Shown here one piece after another: positions 1-13,399 of a DNA stretch of 64,000 bases. How positions within the stretch are numbered: position 1 is the stretch's first letter; each line of letters begins with the position of its first letter. The position numbers and the translations under genes are program-made. The DNA comes from Lucinisca nassula (taxonomy: Eukaryota; Mollusca; Bivalvia; Lucinida; Lucinidae). Location: the NCBI GenBank assembly GCA_963580285.1, contig OY757011.1, positions 166,809,406 to 166,873,405 on the forward strand, given 5' to 3'. The notes beneath the pieces were generated by a model. That model searched no databases and had not been told where the DNA came from. It worked only from the letters and a program-made list of their open reading frames with translations.

Positions 1-600
1 ATCTCCCCTGACAATATATTCTTGTGATGGCCATAACTCCAATACCCTTTGAGATATATTGATACTACTTGGCACACTTGTATGCAAGGTTGAGACGGCG
101 CTTCATGCCCAAGAACCACAACTCTGGGTGCTATGGTATTTGAGTTATCTCCCCTTCCAATATAACAGTCTGATTACCTTGTGATCACCGTACCTCCAAT
201 ACCATTTGACATATATTGGTGGTACTTGATGCAGATGTACATGAGGTTAAGCAAGTATGTCATGCTCAAGAATTACAACTCTGGGTGCTCTGGCTTTTGA
301 GTATTCTCCCCTGCCAATATAACCTTGTGATGACCATAGCTCCAACCCCCTTTGAGATATAGTCAAGGGACTTGGCGCAATTGTATACAAGGTACAGAAG
401 GGGTGTCATGTTCAAGAAACACAACTGTTGGTGCTGTGATATTTGAGTTACCTACCTTTCCAATATAACAGTATGACCAGCTTCTGATCATCATATCTCA
501 AATACCCTTTGAGATATATTGATGGTACTTTGTACAGAAATACATGAGCTTAAGCAGGCATGTCACGCGCAAGAACCACAATTCTGAGTGCCCTGTTTTT
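1..600. repeat. ~150-bp tandem repeat, about four units
   Basis: Four diverged units begin near 1, 146, 302 and 449. Each opens with a variant of TCTCCCCTGCCAATATAA, then CTTGTGATGACCATA, a GAGATATATTG block, and CAAGAACCACAACTCTGGGTG near the end. The array is cut off by the element starting at about 601 and may continue left of the window. The same motif reappears at 3506-3530 just after that element ends, so the element inserted into this array. No coding capacity was recognised. Confidence 0.75.
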
Positions 601-2873
601 TAGCTCACCTGAGCCTTTAGGCTCATAGGTGAGCTTATAGTATAGCCATGGTCCGTCGTCCGTCCGTCCGTCCACCATTTTCAAAGATCTTCTTCTCCTA
701 TACTGCAGGGCCAATCAAAGCCAAATTTCATACGGAGCCTCAGTGGGATGGGGGAACGAAAGTTTGTTCGCGGGGTCTGGATCACATGACCAAGATGGCC
801 GCCATGCCCATATATGGTAAAAAGCCTTCAAAAATCTTCTTCTCCAGAACCATAAGGCCAGTGGCCTTGAAACTTGGCATGTAGCATATGGTACTCGGGC
901 CCATCATGGTTTGTACAAATGGTGACCCCGGGTTGACCTTGACCTATTTTACAGCAATGTCAAATTTGCCGAAGTAGGCTTTTGCATGGGGCAAAGTGAA
1001 AATAATGGATTTATAGGAAAACCATTGAAGACAGTGTCACCAAAATTTGTTGATCAGGTAAAGTAACTGAATACATGAAGATCTATGGGTCAGAAAGGTC
1101 AAGGTCATTCATTGGCCTTAGACCAAGGTCATTCAGGATCCATATTTCAAACATTTTTTTCTCCAAAACTGCTGAGCCAATTTAAGTGAAATTTAATATG
1201 GAGCCTTTGTGAGTTAAACAAATGAAAAAATGCCAATACGGCCTAGATCACATGACCAAGATGGCCGTCACGCCTATATATATGGTAAAAAGCCTTAAAA
1301 ATTCTTCTTCTCCAGAACCGTAAGGCCAATGGCCTTGAAACTTTGCATGTAGCATATGGTACTCAGGCCCATCATAGTTTGTACAAATGGTGACCCCGAG
1401 TTGACCTTGACCTATTTTACAGCAATGTCAAATTTGCCGACTTAGGCTTTTGCATGGGAAAAAGTGAAAATAATGGATTTTTAGGAAACCATTGAAGACA
1501 GTGTCACCAAAATTAGTAGATATGGTAAAGTAGCTGAATACATGAAGATCTATTTGTAAGAAAGGTCAAGGTCATTAATTGACCTTAGACCAAGGTCACG
1601 CAGGTTCCATATTTCAAACATTTTTTCTCAGAAACTACTGAGCCAATTGAAGTGAAATTCAATATGGAGCCTTTGGGAGTTGAACAAATGAAAAGCTGCC
1701 AACATGGTCTAGATCACATGACCAAGATGGCCACCACGCCCATATATGGTAAAGAAACTTCGAAATTCTTCTTCTCAAGAACCGTAAGGCCAATGGCCTT
1801 GAAACTTGGCATGTAGCATATGGTACTCGGGCCTATCATAATTTGTTCAAATGGTGACCCTGGGTTGATCTTGACCTATTTTACAGTAATGTCAAATTTG
1901 CTGACTTAGGCTTTTGCATAGGAAAAAGTGAAAATAATGGATATTTAGGGAAACCATTGAAGACAGTGTCACCAAAATTTGTAGATTAGGTAAAGTAACT
2001 GAACACATGAAGATCTATGGGTAAGAAAGGTCAAGGTCATTCATTGACCTTAGACCAAGGTCACTCCGATTTCATATTTAAAAAAAAAAACATTTTTTCT
2101 CAGAAACTACTGAGCCAATTTAAGTGAAATTCAATATGGAGCTTTTGTGAGTCAAATGAAAAGTTGCCAGTACGGTCTAGATCACGTGACCAAGATGGCC
2201 GCCACGCCCATATATGGTAAAAAGCCTTCAAAAATTTTCTTCTCCAGAACTGTAAGGCCAATGGCTTTGAAACTTGGCATATATCATATGGTACTCGGGC
2301 TCGTTATAGTTTTTACAAATGCTGACCCTGGGTTGACCTTGACCTATTTTATGGCAGTGTCAAATTTGTTAACTTAGGCTTTTGCATGGGAAAAAGTGAA
2401 AATAATGGATTTTTAGGAAACCATTGAAGACAATGTCACCAAATTGGTAGATCAGGTAAAGTAAATGAATACATGAAGATTCATGGGTAAGAAAAGTCAT
2501 CATTCAGTGACCTGGGACCAAGATTAACCAGGTTCCATATTTCAAACAGTTTTTTCTCAGAAACCGCTGGCCCAATTCAAGTGAAATTTGATATGGATCC
2601 TTTATATGATGAACAAATGAAAATTTGCTCATATGGTCCAGGTCACATGACCAAGATGGTGGCCATGCCCATATATGGTAAAAACACTTCGAAATTCTTC
2701 TTCTCCAGAACCGTAAGGCAAATGACCTTGAAACTTGGCAGGAAGCATCTGGTACACGGGCCTATCATAATTTGTTCAAATGGTGACCTTGGGTTGACCT
2801 TTACCTATTTTACGGCAATGTCAAATTTGCGGACTTAGGCTTTTGCTTGGGAAAAAGTGAAAATAATTGATTT
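601..2873 (+). mobile_element. HINE/Helentron-like non-autonomous element with ~466-bp tandem core (copy 1)
   Basis: The element starts in a T-run followed by AGCTCACCTGAGCC. A subterminal inverted repeat follows (agctcacctgagcc ... ggctcataggtgagct), then CCGTCCGTCCGTCC. The body is a tandem array with the landmark ATCACATGACCAAGATGG at 781, 1247, 1713, 2181 and 2642 (spacing 466, 466, 468, 461). Each unit also carries AAGGTCAAGGTCA motifs. The short ORFs here are repeat by-products. The terminal hairpins and tandem core resemble Helentron-associated HINE elements of molluscs; that assignment is inference. Confidence 0.55.
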
Positions 2874-3490
2874 TTAGCTCACCTGAGCCTTTAGGCTCAT
2901 AGGTGAGCTTATAGTATAGCCATGGTCTGTCGTCCGTCCATCCGTTGTCCGTCCGTCCACCATTTTCAAAGATCTTCTCCTCCAAAACAGGGAGGCCAAT
3001 CAAAGCCAAATTTCATGTGGAGCTTCAGTAGGATGGGGGAACGAAAGTTTGTTCGCGGGGTCTGGGTCACATGACCAAGATGGCAGCCATGCCCATATAT
3101 GGTAAAAAGCCTTCAAAAATCTTCTTCTCCAGAACCATGAAGCCAATGACCTTGAAAGTTGGCTTGTAGCATCTGGTACTTGAGCCCATCATAGTTTGTA
3201 AAAATGGTGACCCTGGGATGGCCTTGACCTATTTTATGGCTATTTCAAATTTGCAGACTTGGGCTTTTGCATGGGAAAAAGTGAAAATAATGAATATTTA
3301 GGAAACCATTGAAGACTACAACACAAAAATAGGTAGCTCAGGTAAACAAAATCAATACATGAAGATTTATGGATAAGAAAGGTCAAGGTCATTAAATGAC
3401 CTTGGACCCTGCTCTGAGGCTATATACATATATAAAAACATTAAAATGTACACAAGGACCAGGTGTCAGGTGAGCGTTTACAGGACCACT
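2874..3490 (+). mobile_element. HINE-like element, second copy, single core unit
   Basis: The same 5' header (TTTTTAGCTCACCTGAGCC plus inverted repeat plus GTCCGTCC) restarts at 2874 inside the previous element. One core unit follows (landmark at 3066). The copy ends with CAGGTGAGCG and a short hairpin, AGGACCACTGGTCCT, then CTCTGG. A 3' hairpin followed by CTCTTG or CTCTGG recurs at 24,070 and 36,885, which defines the family's 3' end. After 3490 the ~150-bp repeat from the left edge resumes. Confidence 0.55.
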
Positions 3491-3595
3491 GGTCCTCTGG
3501 TTTAGTTATCTCACCTGACAGTATAATCTTGTGAATGCCATAACTGCAGTAACTTTTGTGATGTATTGCTGGTTTAGTTCTGGTGCACTTTCTAT

Positions 3596-4480
<885 letters not shown>

Positions 4481-4629
4481 CAGACGACAAATTGTTGATA
4501 TTTTCCTTATTTTTCCCAGAAAACAGGACTTGATATCTCATGCAAATTGTCTCCACAGGAGACAATTTGCATGAGATGTCAAATCCTGTTTTCTCGGAAA
4601 ATTAGAAAAAAAAATCAAACTGTCGTCTG
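4481..4629. repeat. Foldback (long inverted repeat) element
   Basis: Left arm 4481-4554 and right arm about 4558-4629 are near-perfect reverse complements with a spacer of only a few bases. The left arm starts CAGACGACAAATTG and the right arm ends AACTGTCGTCTG. The apex is GTCTCCACAGGAGAC. A poly-A run follows at 4634. The RNA would form a ~70-bp hairpin. This is consistent with a MITE or foldback element; no family name was recognised. Confidence 0.85.
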
Positions 4630-4633
4630 CTGC

Positions 4634-4658
4634 AAAAAAAAAAAAAAAAAAAAAAAAA
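4634..4658. repeat. Poly-A tract
   Basis: A run of 25 A bases immediately downstream of the foldback arm. Confidence 0.95.
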
Positions 4659-5436
4659 TACCCAGCATGCAGAGCGTTAAAGTCTGACCACGAAAATTAT
4701 GCTGGTTGAGCAAAAACACAACTCAAGAAAAACTATGCTATTGTTTATACACTGAACAAAACCATCTAGCGTAGCTCGGTGCAGTCTGATCACGGTTATA
4801 TCAAGCTGTACGTATACAGGTAGTAAGATTCATATTTCTTGCACACCAGACAAGGAAATCCGTGATTTTACCCTGGGATAGAAATTTATGTTCTGACCCT
4901 GGTGTTCCGACCCAGGCAACTGACATAAATGCGCTTCAATTCTATTCAACTGCCGGAACTACTTCCGCACTACTTTTATTCTGTAAACAATATACATGTG
5001 CGAGCTGTCAAAACTAACCGGAGGGAGGTATGTACGGAGATGGTTTATGGAACCAGTAACCATGCCAGTCACCATGCAATACGCATGCGCCGACTGGAGT
5101 GCTGGCTCCACGTTTTGCATTTCCGGCCTGATTTCCTACTTTCGATTTATTATTTACGACCAACTGACTGACAACCTGTTCAGCTGAGAATACTAAGTCT
5201 TAGGTTTATCCAAGTAATAATTAATTCTCATGATCCACACACACTAGAAATAAGACTGTGTCATATGTTAATTTTTACATAATTTGTATTTGTAATCATA
5301 CATCCTCTATCAGCTGAATTGTCCGCTGGAGAGAAAATTGTCAATAAATTCGTCATGGTCCTAGTACGGCAAATGTCACTGTGAAGGTAGGGTATTGTAT
5401 CCCGTGGTGACTGGGAAGTATGGCAAGCCATTTTAG
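4659..5436. other. Unique sequence, nothing recognised
   Basis: Mixed-composition DNA with ORFs of at most 80 codons on either strand and no recognisable domain. Confidence 0.45.
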
Positions 5437-5449
5437 TATTTATTATGGA

Positions 5450-5787
5450 GTGTGTGTGTGTGTGTGAATTCGGGTTTAATGTCCCTTTCAACAATTTTTC
5501 AGTCATATCACGACGGTGTCTGATTCGACAGGGAGCTCAATGCTCACTTTTGTAGTGCTGCCTCACTGAAGTATCATGTCCCAGACACATTACATGATAC
5601 CACACCCAGTCACATTAACCTGACACTGGGTCGACCAGTCCAAGCTCTACCCCATAAATCTGAGTGCCGAGCGAGGAGCAGCTAGTACCATTCTTAACGA
5701 CTTTGGTATGTCGCGACCCGGGATCGAACCTGTGACCTCCCGTTCCCCGGAGCGGACACTCTACCAACTGAGCTATCGGGGCCGGTC
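5450..5787 (-). mobile_element. tRNA-derived SINE, family A (copy 1), with target-site duplication
   Basis: Read on the minus strand, it opens with a tRNA-like head: an A box (TAGCTCAGTTGGTAGAG) and a B box (GGTTCGATCCC). A unique body follows, then a tail ending CATTAAACCCGAATTC and a (CA)n run. It is flanked by a 13-bp direct repeat, TATTTATTATGGA, at 5437-5449 and 5788-5800, as expected for LINE-mediated insertion. Two more copies lie at 28,179 and 41,556. Confidence 0.9.
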
Positions 5788-5800
5788 TATTTATTATGGA

Positions 5801-5851
5801 TTGTAGATATCTTATTTATTATATAAGATATCTTATTTATTATATAAGATA

Positions 5852-5932
<81 letters not shown>

Positions 5933-6500
5933 CTAATATAATAAATAGGATATCTTATATAGCATATAAGATATCTGATATGTTATATAAGATATCTTAT
6001 ATGCTATATTAGATATCTTATATAGGATATAAGATATCTAATATAGGATATAAGATATCTAGTATGATATATAAGATATCTTATTTACCAAAATATATAA
6101 GCTATCTTGTATGCTAAATAAGATATCTAATATAGCATATAAGATATCTTATATAACATATCAGATATCTTATATATTATATAAGATATCTTATGTAATA
6201 TATAAGATATCTTATGTAATAATGAAAATAAGATAACTTATATGATATATAAGATATCTCATATATTATATAAGATATCTTATATGTTATATTAGATATC
6301 TTATTTGGTATATTAGGTATCTTATTTAGCATATCAGATATATATTCCAGTAAATAAGATATCTTATATCCTATATCAGATGTCTTATTTAATATATTAG
6401 ATATCTTATATAGCATAATAGATATCTTATATAATATATAAGATATCTTATTTACCTAACTATTTAAGATATATGACAAATAAGATATCTAATATATTTT
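5801..6500. repeat. AT-rich array of GATATC palindromes, block 1
   Basis: Dense repetition of ATATAAGATATCTTATAT-type palindromes, spaced about 18-28 bp. Each is centred on GATATC (the EcoRV site). Included is an (AT)n run at about 5851-5930. The 'YKISYIIY' ORF here is a repeat artefact. The array resumes at 7165 after a 660-bp interruption. Confidence 0.85.
5851..5930. repeat. (AT)n microsatellite
   Basis: A continuous alternating AT run of about 80 bp embedded in the GATATC array. Confidence 0.95.
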
Positions 6501-6504
6501 ACCA

Positions 6505-7160
6505 AAAAAATAATGAAGTCTCCCCGAAACTGCCAACGAATGACTACCCCCATTTATGCCTAACATTCCATAACCCATTTTGTACCAGAAACCCTGGCAA
6601 ACAGTGCAGGCCCAGATCAGATCGGGGCCTACACTATTAATAAAATGTTCAGCTATATTCAGATTACACAACCTCTCATCATGTGTCATACCTAATTTTC
6701 GAAATGGGCTCCTGCCATAAATAAGCAGGAAGATTCCATTTGGTAAAAAAAAAGGATAAAAGGGACAAAGAAAAATTGAACTAATTATGCGAAAATAAGA
6801 GGCAGATACCAGGCTGAATATATGGACAGTCTGGTGAGAGTCTTTGTTTTTTGTTTCTGTCAAAATACATGCAACGAGCAGTGCTTGGCATAACTCAAGT
6901 TTGAAGTTAATTAATACTTCCACTATCTTGTAAGGGAGGGTTATTAAATTAAACAAACAAAAGCAAGCTGGATTTATTCTCTCTATCAAAAAAAAAAGAA
7001 AAAAAAAGAAAAAGATGTAGTCTTTAATCTGATCGCCCCTGTTTGGGAACCCCGTTTTATTTATAAACACATATGTACAATTACAGTTTATAATTAATAA
7101 TTAGAATTTCTCCAGTCCTCTGCAGCAGTCTAATGGAGAGAGGTAGTGACTATTATTCGT
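6505..7160. other. Non-repeat insertion splitting the GATATC array; unrecognised minus-strand ORF
   Basis: A block of normal base composition interrupts the AT palindrome array. It contains a 193-codon minus-strand ORF (7070-6489). That ORF has a phenylalanine-rich stretch from an A/T homopolymer, no recognisable domain, and low-complexity composition. I regard it as probably non-coding. A motif like gCAGGCCCAGATCAGATCGGGGCCTACACT resembles dispersed bivalve repeat sequence, so this may be an unclassified mobile element. Confidence 0.35.
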
Positions 7161-7164
7161 CATT

Positions 7165-7660
7165 TATTTCCAATTTATATAAGATATCTTATATGTTAAT
7201 TAAGATATCTTATTTATCAAAAGTATATAAGATATCTTATATGTTAAATAAGATATCTGATATGCCGATTAAGATATCTTATATACAAATATAAATAAGA
7301 TATCTGATATAATATATCAGATATCTGATATGTTATATAAGATATTTAAATGCTATATAAGATATCTTATATAGTATATTAGATATCTTATACAGCATAT
7401 AAGATATCTTATATGTTTTAGTAAAAAAGATATCTTATATGTTATATAAGATATCTTATTTAACATATAAGATATCTTATAAATCATATCAGATATCTGA
7501 ATTGCAGAATTAAATAAGATATCTCATATAGGATATAAGATATCTACTTTAGGATATAAGATATCTTAATTGTTATATCAAATATCTTATATAGGATATA
7601 ATATATCTTATATCCTATATAAGATATCTGATATAATATATCAGATATCTACATTCCCTA
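7165..7660. repeat. AT-rich array of GATATC palindromes, block 2
   Basis: A continuation of the 5801-6500 array. Units of TATAAGATATCTTATATG type are separated by short AT linkers. Confidence 0.85.
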
Positions 7661-7799
7661 ATAAATAGTAAAATTGCTTGCCAAAGGGAAGGAACGTTGC
7701 ATTCATAATTTCTTTGCATCAAACAAAGTATCCTTTAACAAATCCTTACCTACCTTCATTTATGAGGTGCCATTTTACTATTTAATTGAAATTCAAGAT

Positions 7800-8401
7800 T
7801 TTGTTTGTTTTGGATATTTTGTTTGTTTTGGAGTTTAACGTCCCAGTCCTAACTATTTAGGTCATTTTTAAGCTGGTCAGTTTACCATTCCATACTTTTC
7901 GTGGGCAAGCTTATACGTAAGCTGTTAACCACATTTCGAAAACACTGCCAATACAAATACATCGTAAAGTTTATCGCCACAAAAAGGAAACTTTTAAGAT
8001 GAAAAATTGTGATATTTTTCTTATTTCTGCTTAAAATAGAGATTCTGGTTACACGTTAGAACCGCTTCACCGAGGCAGTTCTAATGAGTACCCACAATCT
8101 ATATTTTGGAGCAGAAATAAGAAAAAAGAGGTTTACCCCTGCCAACCCAAGTTTTACTATATAAAGTGGGGTTCAAGAGGGTCAAAAGCTTTATAGACGC
8201 GTTTCATGATTAGTACAGTGCACATTCTTTCACAGGAACGGACAACTGCCCTTCTTGAATCAGCAGAATGGAGAAAATGACTGTAAAAAAGATTTCATGA
8301 TCCATGTCCAGGTAAGAATGTTGCCGACACGGACAGGACTCGAACACGTGTCCTCTTGATCACCAGTCAGACCTACATCTCACTGAGCTACCGAGGTCAG
8401 C
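7800..8401 (-). mobile_element. tRNA-derived SINE, family C, carrying a nested foldback
   Basis: On the minus strand the head reads CTCGGTAGCTCAGTGAGATG (A box) and GTTCGAGTCC (B box) near 8340-8395. The tail contains GGGACGTTAAACTCC near 7835. Flanks TTGAAATTCAAGAT (7786-7799) and TTGAATTTCAAGAT (8402-8415) form an imperfect 14-bp target-site duplication. A second, interrupted copy lies at about 40,350-40,616. The body is split by a foldback at 8013-8128. Confidence 0.8.
8013..8128. repeat. Foldback element nested in a SINE
   Basis: The arms begin TATTTTTCTTATTTCTGC and end GCAGAAATAAGAAAAAAG. They are imperfect reverse complements over about 50 bp, and the apex is near ACCGCTTCACCGAGG. The other copy of this SINE (40.35 kb) lacks it, which supports secondary insertion. 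Confidence 0.7.
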
Positions 8402-8409
8402 TTGAATTT

Positions 8410-10450
8410 CAAGATAGTTATTAATAAAATTTCTGATATCTATAATAAAACTATTGGATTGCAATAAATATTATTAGATATGTATAAATAATATTAGATA
8501 TCTATTATCTATTTTATGATATACATAATACATTTAGGGACATCTATAATTCGAATTATAGATATCTGTTATTCGATGGAAAGATGTTAAATATTTAAGA
8601 AAATATAATTACATTTATTGATATCAATAATATAGTTTCTTTTATTCATTATTGAAAATTGTGACATCTATAATTCAGCCTTTTAAATGATATCCATAAT
8701 TTGATTTTTAGATATCTATATATGCAAAGGAATTATATATGTATATATCTATAAATTGAAAAATAGATATCTATAATTTGAACATATATTAGATATCATA
8801 ATTATAGATATTATTTATAGATATCATTATTATAGATATTATTTATAGATATCATTATTATAGATATTATTTATTGATATCTAACAATAATTATTGATAT
8901 ACTATAGTTTATTACAGATATCTATAAATCAAATTATAATTATCAATAAATCATATTATAGATATGAACAATTAACGTTATTGATATCTATAATTATCTG
9001 TATTTTTTGCTATCATAAAATGAAATTCATGATATGTTATATATATTTCTTGATATCAATAGATTTGTTATCTGATATCAATAATTTCTTTGCATATATA
9101 AATATCTAAAAATCAAATTATAGAGACCATTTAAAAGGCTGAATCATACATATCACAATTTTCAATAATGGATATCATAAAATACATTTTGGTCATGAAT
9201 AAATGAAACTATTGATATTTTATAATGCTCTCCAATATTTGGTATCCATATATTAAAATAAAAGATATCTACTATTGAAATAATTGATAACCATTTACTT
9301 GCTATGGATATCATGAAAAAAATAATAAATATCTAATATCAGTAATGTTAATTATCTGTAATTTGATTTATAGATATCTATAAACTGATTTATAGATGTC
9401 ATTATTATAGATATTATTTATCGATATCTGACAATAATTATTGATAAACTGTAGTTTTGTTCAGATAACCATAAATCAAATTATCGATATCAATTAATCA
9501 AATTATAGATATGTATAATTAACATTATCGATATCTATAATTATCTGTATGTTTTTCTTTCATAAAATGAAATCCGTGATATGTAATATATATGTCTTGA
9601 TACCAAAAGATTTGTTTCCTGATATCAATAATTTCTTTGCATATATAAATATCTAAAAATCAAATTAAAGAGATCATTTAAAAGGCTGAATTATAGATAT
9701 CACAATTTTCAATAATAGATATCTAAAAATATATTATGGTCATGAATACATGAAACTATTGATATTTTAAAATGCTCTTCAATATTTGTTATCCATATAT
9801 CAAAATAATAGATATCTACTATTGAAATTATTGATAACCCTTTACTTATTATGGATATCATGAAATAAATAATAAATATCTAATATCAATAATGTTAATT
9901 ATCTATAATTTGATTTATAGATATCTACAAATTGATTGATAGATGTCTATAACAAAGATATAGGATATCAATAAAAATAATTTTATATATACATAATCTA
10001 ATATCTTTAAATAATATTAGATATGTATTATTTATTTCATTATATCCATAATGTGTTAAGGGATATCTATAGTTCCAATTATAGATATCTTTATTCGATA
10101 TAGAGATGTCAAATATTGATGAACATTTCAGGATATCAAGAATTACATTTATTGATATCCTTCATATATTTTCTGATATCCATTATTGAAAACTTTGATA
10201 TCTATTATCCAGCCTTGAAATGGTATCTGTAATTTGATTTTATGATATCTATATATGTAAAGGAATCATGGATATCATTAGACAAATTTATAGATATCAA
10301 GAAATATATATTACATATCATTGATTACATTTTATGATGTCAAAATATTGATAATAATGTTAATCATACATATCTATAATTTGATTTATAGATATCTATA
10401 ATTTGATTTATAAATATCTAAAATACAATTACAGATTTCTCTGAATTGTA
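8410..10450. repeat. AT-rich GATATC/TAGATATCTA array with inverted higher-order units
   Basis: Over 2 kb of AT-rich sequence dominated by ATAGATATCTATAA and TTGATATCAATAA palindromes. Longer landmarks repeat in both orientations. A block with AATTCAGCCTTTTAAATG is forward near 8,640-8,760 and 10,180-10,260. Its reverse complement (CATTTAAAAGGCTGAAT) is at about 9,070-9,180 and 9,620-9,720. ORFs here are spurious. Confidence 0.85.
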
Positions 10451-10929
10451 TTAAATAGTAATATCACATCATGCCTCATACACTTGTCATGATGACTCAT
10501 ACCGCTATCACTATGACTCGCAAAGCTGCCATGATGACTCATACACCTTTCGTCCTGACTCAAACACATGCCACTCTCTATCACTTTGACTCGTTTAGCT
10601 CTTGCTATGACTCACATTGACCCATACAGCTGTCACAGTGACTCATACGTCTGTAACCATGACTTATAATGCTGTCACGTGTTGCATACAGCATGGCTCA
10701 TAAGCTGTCACGACTACTTAAACACTTGTCAGCATAACTTATAAAGCTAATGACTAATACTGCTATCACCATGAATCATACGTCACCATAAATCAAACAG
10801 CTGTCATCTTGACTCATACAGCTGTCAGTGATGCATGCATCTGGCATCATGGCTTTTACAGCTGACACCATTACTCAAAGAGCTGTCACAATGACTTATA
10901 TAACTATAACCGTGACCGGAAGCACAAAG

Positions 10930-11340
10930 CAGTAAATATTAACATTACCACAGTTATGTTTTAACAATCTAATTAAAAATAGTACTGTTGCTCTTCACAA
11001 ACAATTATATTAAAAAAAAAAGTTCAAATAATAGCTATATAAGTCCTAGTCGCAGCTTTATAAGTCATCGTAAAACATGTATGAGTCATATTGACAGCTG
11101 TTGTAGACATGGTGACAGTTGTAGTAGTCACGGTGGCAGCTGTAGGAATCATGATGTGAGTCATGTTGACAGGTGTATAAGTGATGTTAACACTTTCTGT
11201 TCTAATTGGTTTCATATACACATGTAAACTGATTTACTATGTTATTTTTCATATATATTGTGTATGTCATGTATACTTTGCAATGTATGATTCCACTGAT
11301 ATTGTAATCAGTATTTCATAAATATAAAAAAGAACTATCA
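10930..11340. repeat. AT-rich spacer within class A array, copy 1
   Basis: The interval includes GTACTGTTGCTCTTCA and a segment ending CTGATATTGTAATCAGTATTTC. A related spacer occurs at 13,400-13,700 (CTGATATTGTTTTCAGTATTTC), about 2.36 kb downstream. The pair marks a higher-order unit. Confidence 0.65.
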
Positions 11341-13399
11341 ACAGGACTCACATAGCAAAAAACATTCATTCCGACCACTTTCACCATGAATCCCAAAGCT
11401 ATCTGAATGACTCATATAACTGTCATCATGATTCGTGCATCTCTAAGCGAGATTCCTAAAACTATCCCCTTGATGAAAGCAGCTGTCACCATGGCACATA
11501 CATCTGTCTCCGTGATTCATACAGCCATCAGTATGTCTCATCCAGCTATAAGCATGGCTCATATAGCTGTCGCCAGGGGTCAGTGACACCCACAGCTGTC
11601 TCCAAGGTTCATACAGCTATCACAATGACCCATATAGCTGTCATAATGACTCTCATACTGCTGTCACAATGACTCATGCATATGTAACAATGGTTCATAC
11701 AGCTGTCTACATGGCTCATACAACTATCACCATGACTCATTCAACTATCATCATGACTCGTACTGCTGCCACCATGACTGATAAAGCTGTCATCATCACT
11801 CATACAGCTATCGCCATGACGTATGCGGACAGCACTTTCATAGCTGTTATCATGGCTCTTCCAGCTGTCTCTGTGGTTCTTACAGTAATCACCATGACTC
11901 ATACCGCTGTCACCATTACTAATTCAGCGATTGTCACGACCTATTCAGCTATCACCATGAATACAGCAAACATCTATCTCCATATCTACTGTAGACATTG
12001 CAATGACTCATACAACAATTAGATCACTCACACAGCTGTTACCATAACTCATACAGCCATCAGCACGACTTCTACAGCTATCACCAGGAATTATACAGCG
12101 CACACAATGACGCAGATATCTTAATTTCACATACAACTGCCACCGAGATTTATTGTATCTCCTATAGCTATCAGAATGAACTATGCATTCGTAGCCATTG
12201 TTCATACAGCTGTCACGACGACTTATATGACTGTCACGATGTCTTTCAGCTGTAACAATGACTCATAGAACAGTCGACATGTCACATACAGCTGTCACCA
12301 TGATCCGTACAACTCTTATCACTGAGTATATACAGATATCAACATGTTTCATACAGCTATCGGCATGGCTTGAACAGCTGTCACGATGACACATACAGCT
12401 GCATGCTATGATGGCTCATGCATCTGTCACAAATCATGACTCATATACAGTCATGACTATGACTGCCACTACCATGATGCATACAGCTATCACAATGACT
12501 GATTCAGCTGTCAGCGGGGATCACACAGGTCTCATCATGCCTCATACACTTGTCATGATGACTCATACGTCTGTCATTATGACTCACACAGCTGTCATTA
12601 TGATTCATACACCTGTCATCATGACTCAAACACATGCCACTCCCTGTCACTTTGACTCGTTTACTATTGCTATGACCTACACAACTGTCAAATTGCCCCA
12701 TACGGCTGTCATGATGACTCGTACGTTTGTAACCATGACTCATCACGTTGCCACGAGTTGCATACAGCATGGCTCCTACAGCTGTGACAACGCCTCACAG
12801 TTGTCAGCAAAACCCATGAAGCTAATGACTAACACTGCTGTCACCATGAAATGAACGACACCGTAAATCAAACAGCAGTCATCTTGACTCATACGGCAGG
12901 CACCATGTATTTTACAGCTGACACAATGATTCATAGAGCTATCATAATGACTTATATAGCTTTAACCGTGACTAATACAGCTAACACATTGACAAATACA
13001 GCTCTCTCGGTGACCCATATCATTACAAATACAGCTGTGAAGATGGCTGACTCATGTAGCTGTCACCATGACGCACATAGCTATAACCATACAGCTGTGA
13101 CCATGACGCCTATATCTATCAGCACGACTTATGTAGCTTTCACCAAGGCTCTTATTGCTACTGTCATGACTTCTACAGCTGTAAACATGACTCCTATAAC
13201 TACCGCCATGACCTATACAGCTGTCATCAGTACCAATGTGGCTGTTAACATCACTTATACACTTGTCAACATGACTCACACAGCTATCACCATGACTCCT
13301 TCAGCTGCCACCATGACTACTACAACTGTCACCATGACTGCAACAGCTGTCCGTATGACTTATACATCTATGACAATGACTAATAAAGCTGTAACTAGG

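Noticed and set aside
6489..7070. 193-codon minus-strand ORF as a host gene
   Set aside because: Contains homopolymer-derived Phe/Leu runs, no domain, no codon bias visible, and lies in an insertion between AT palindrome arrays.
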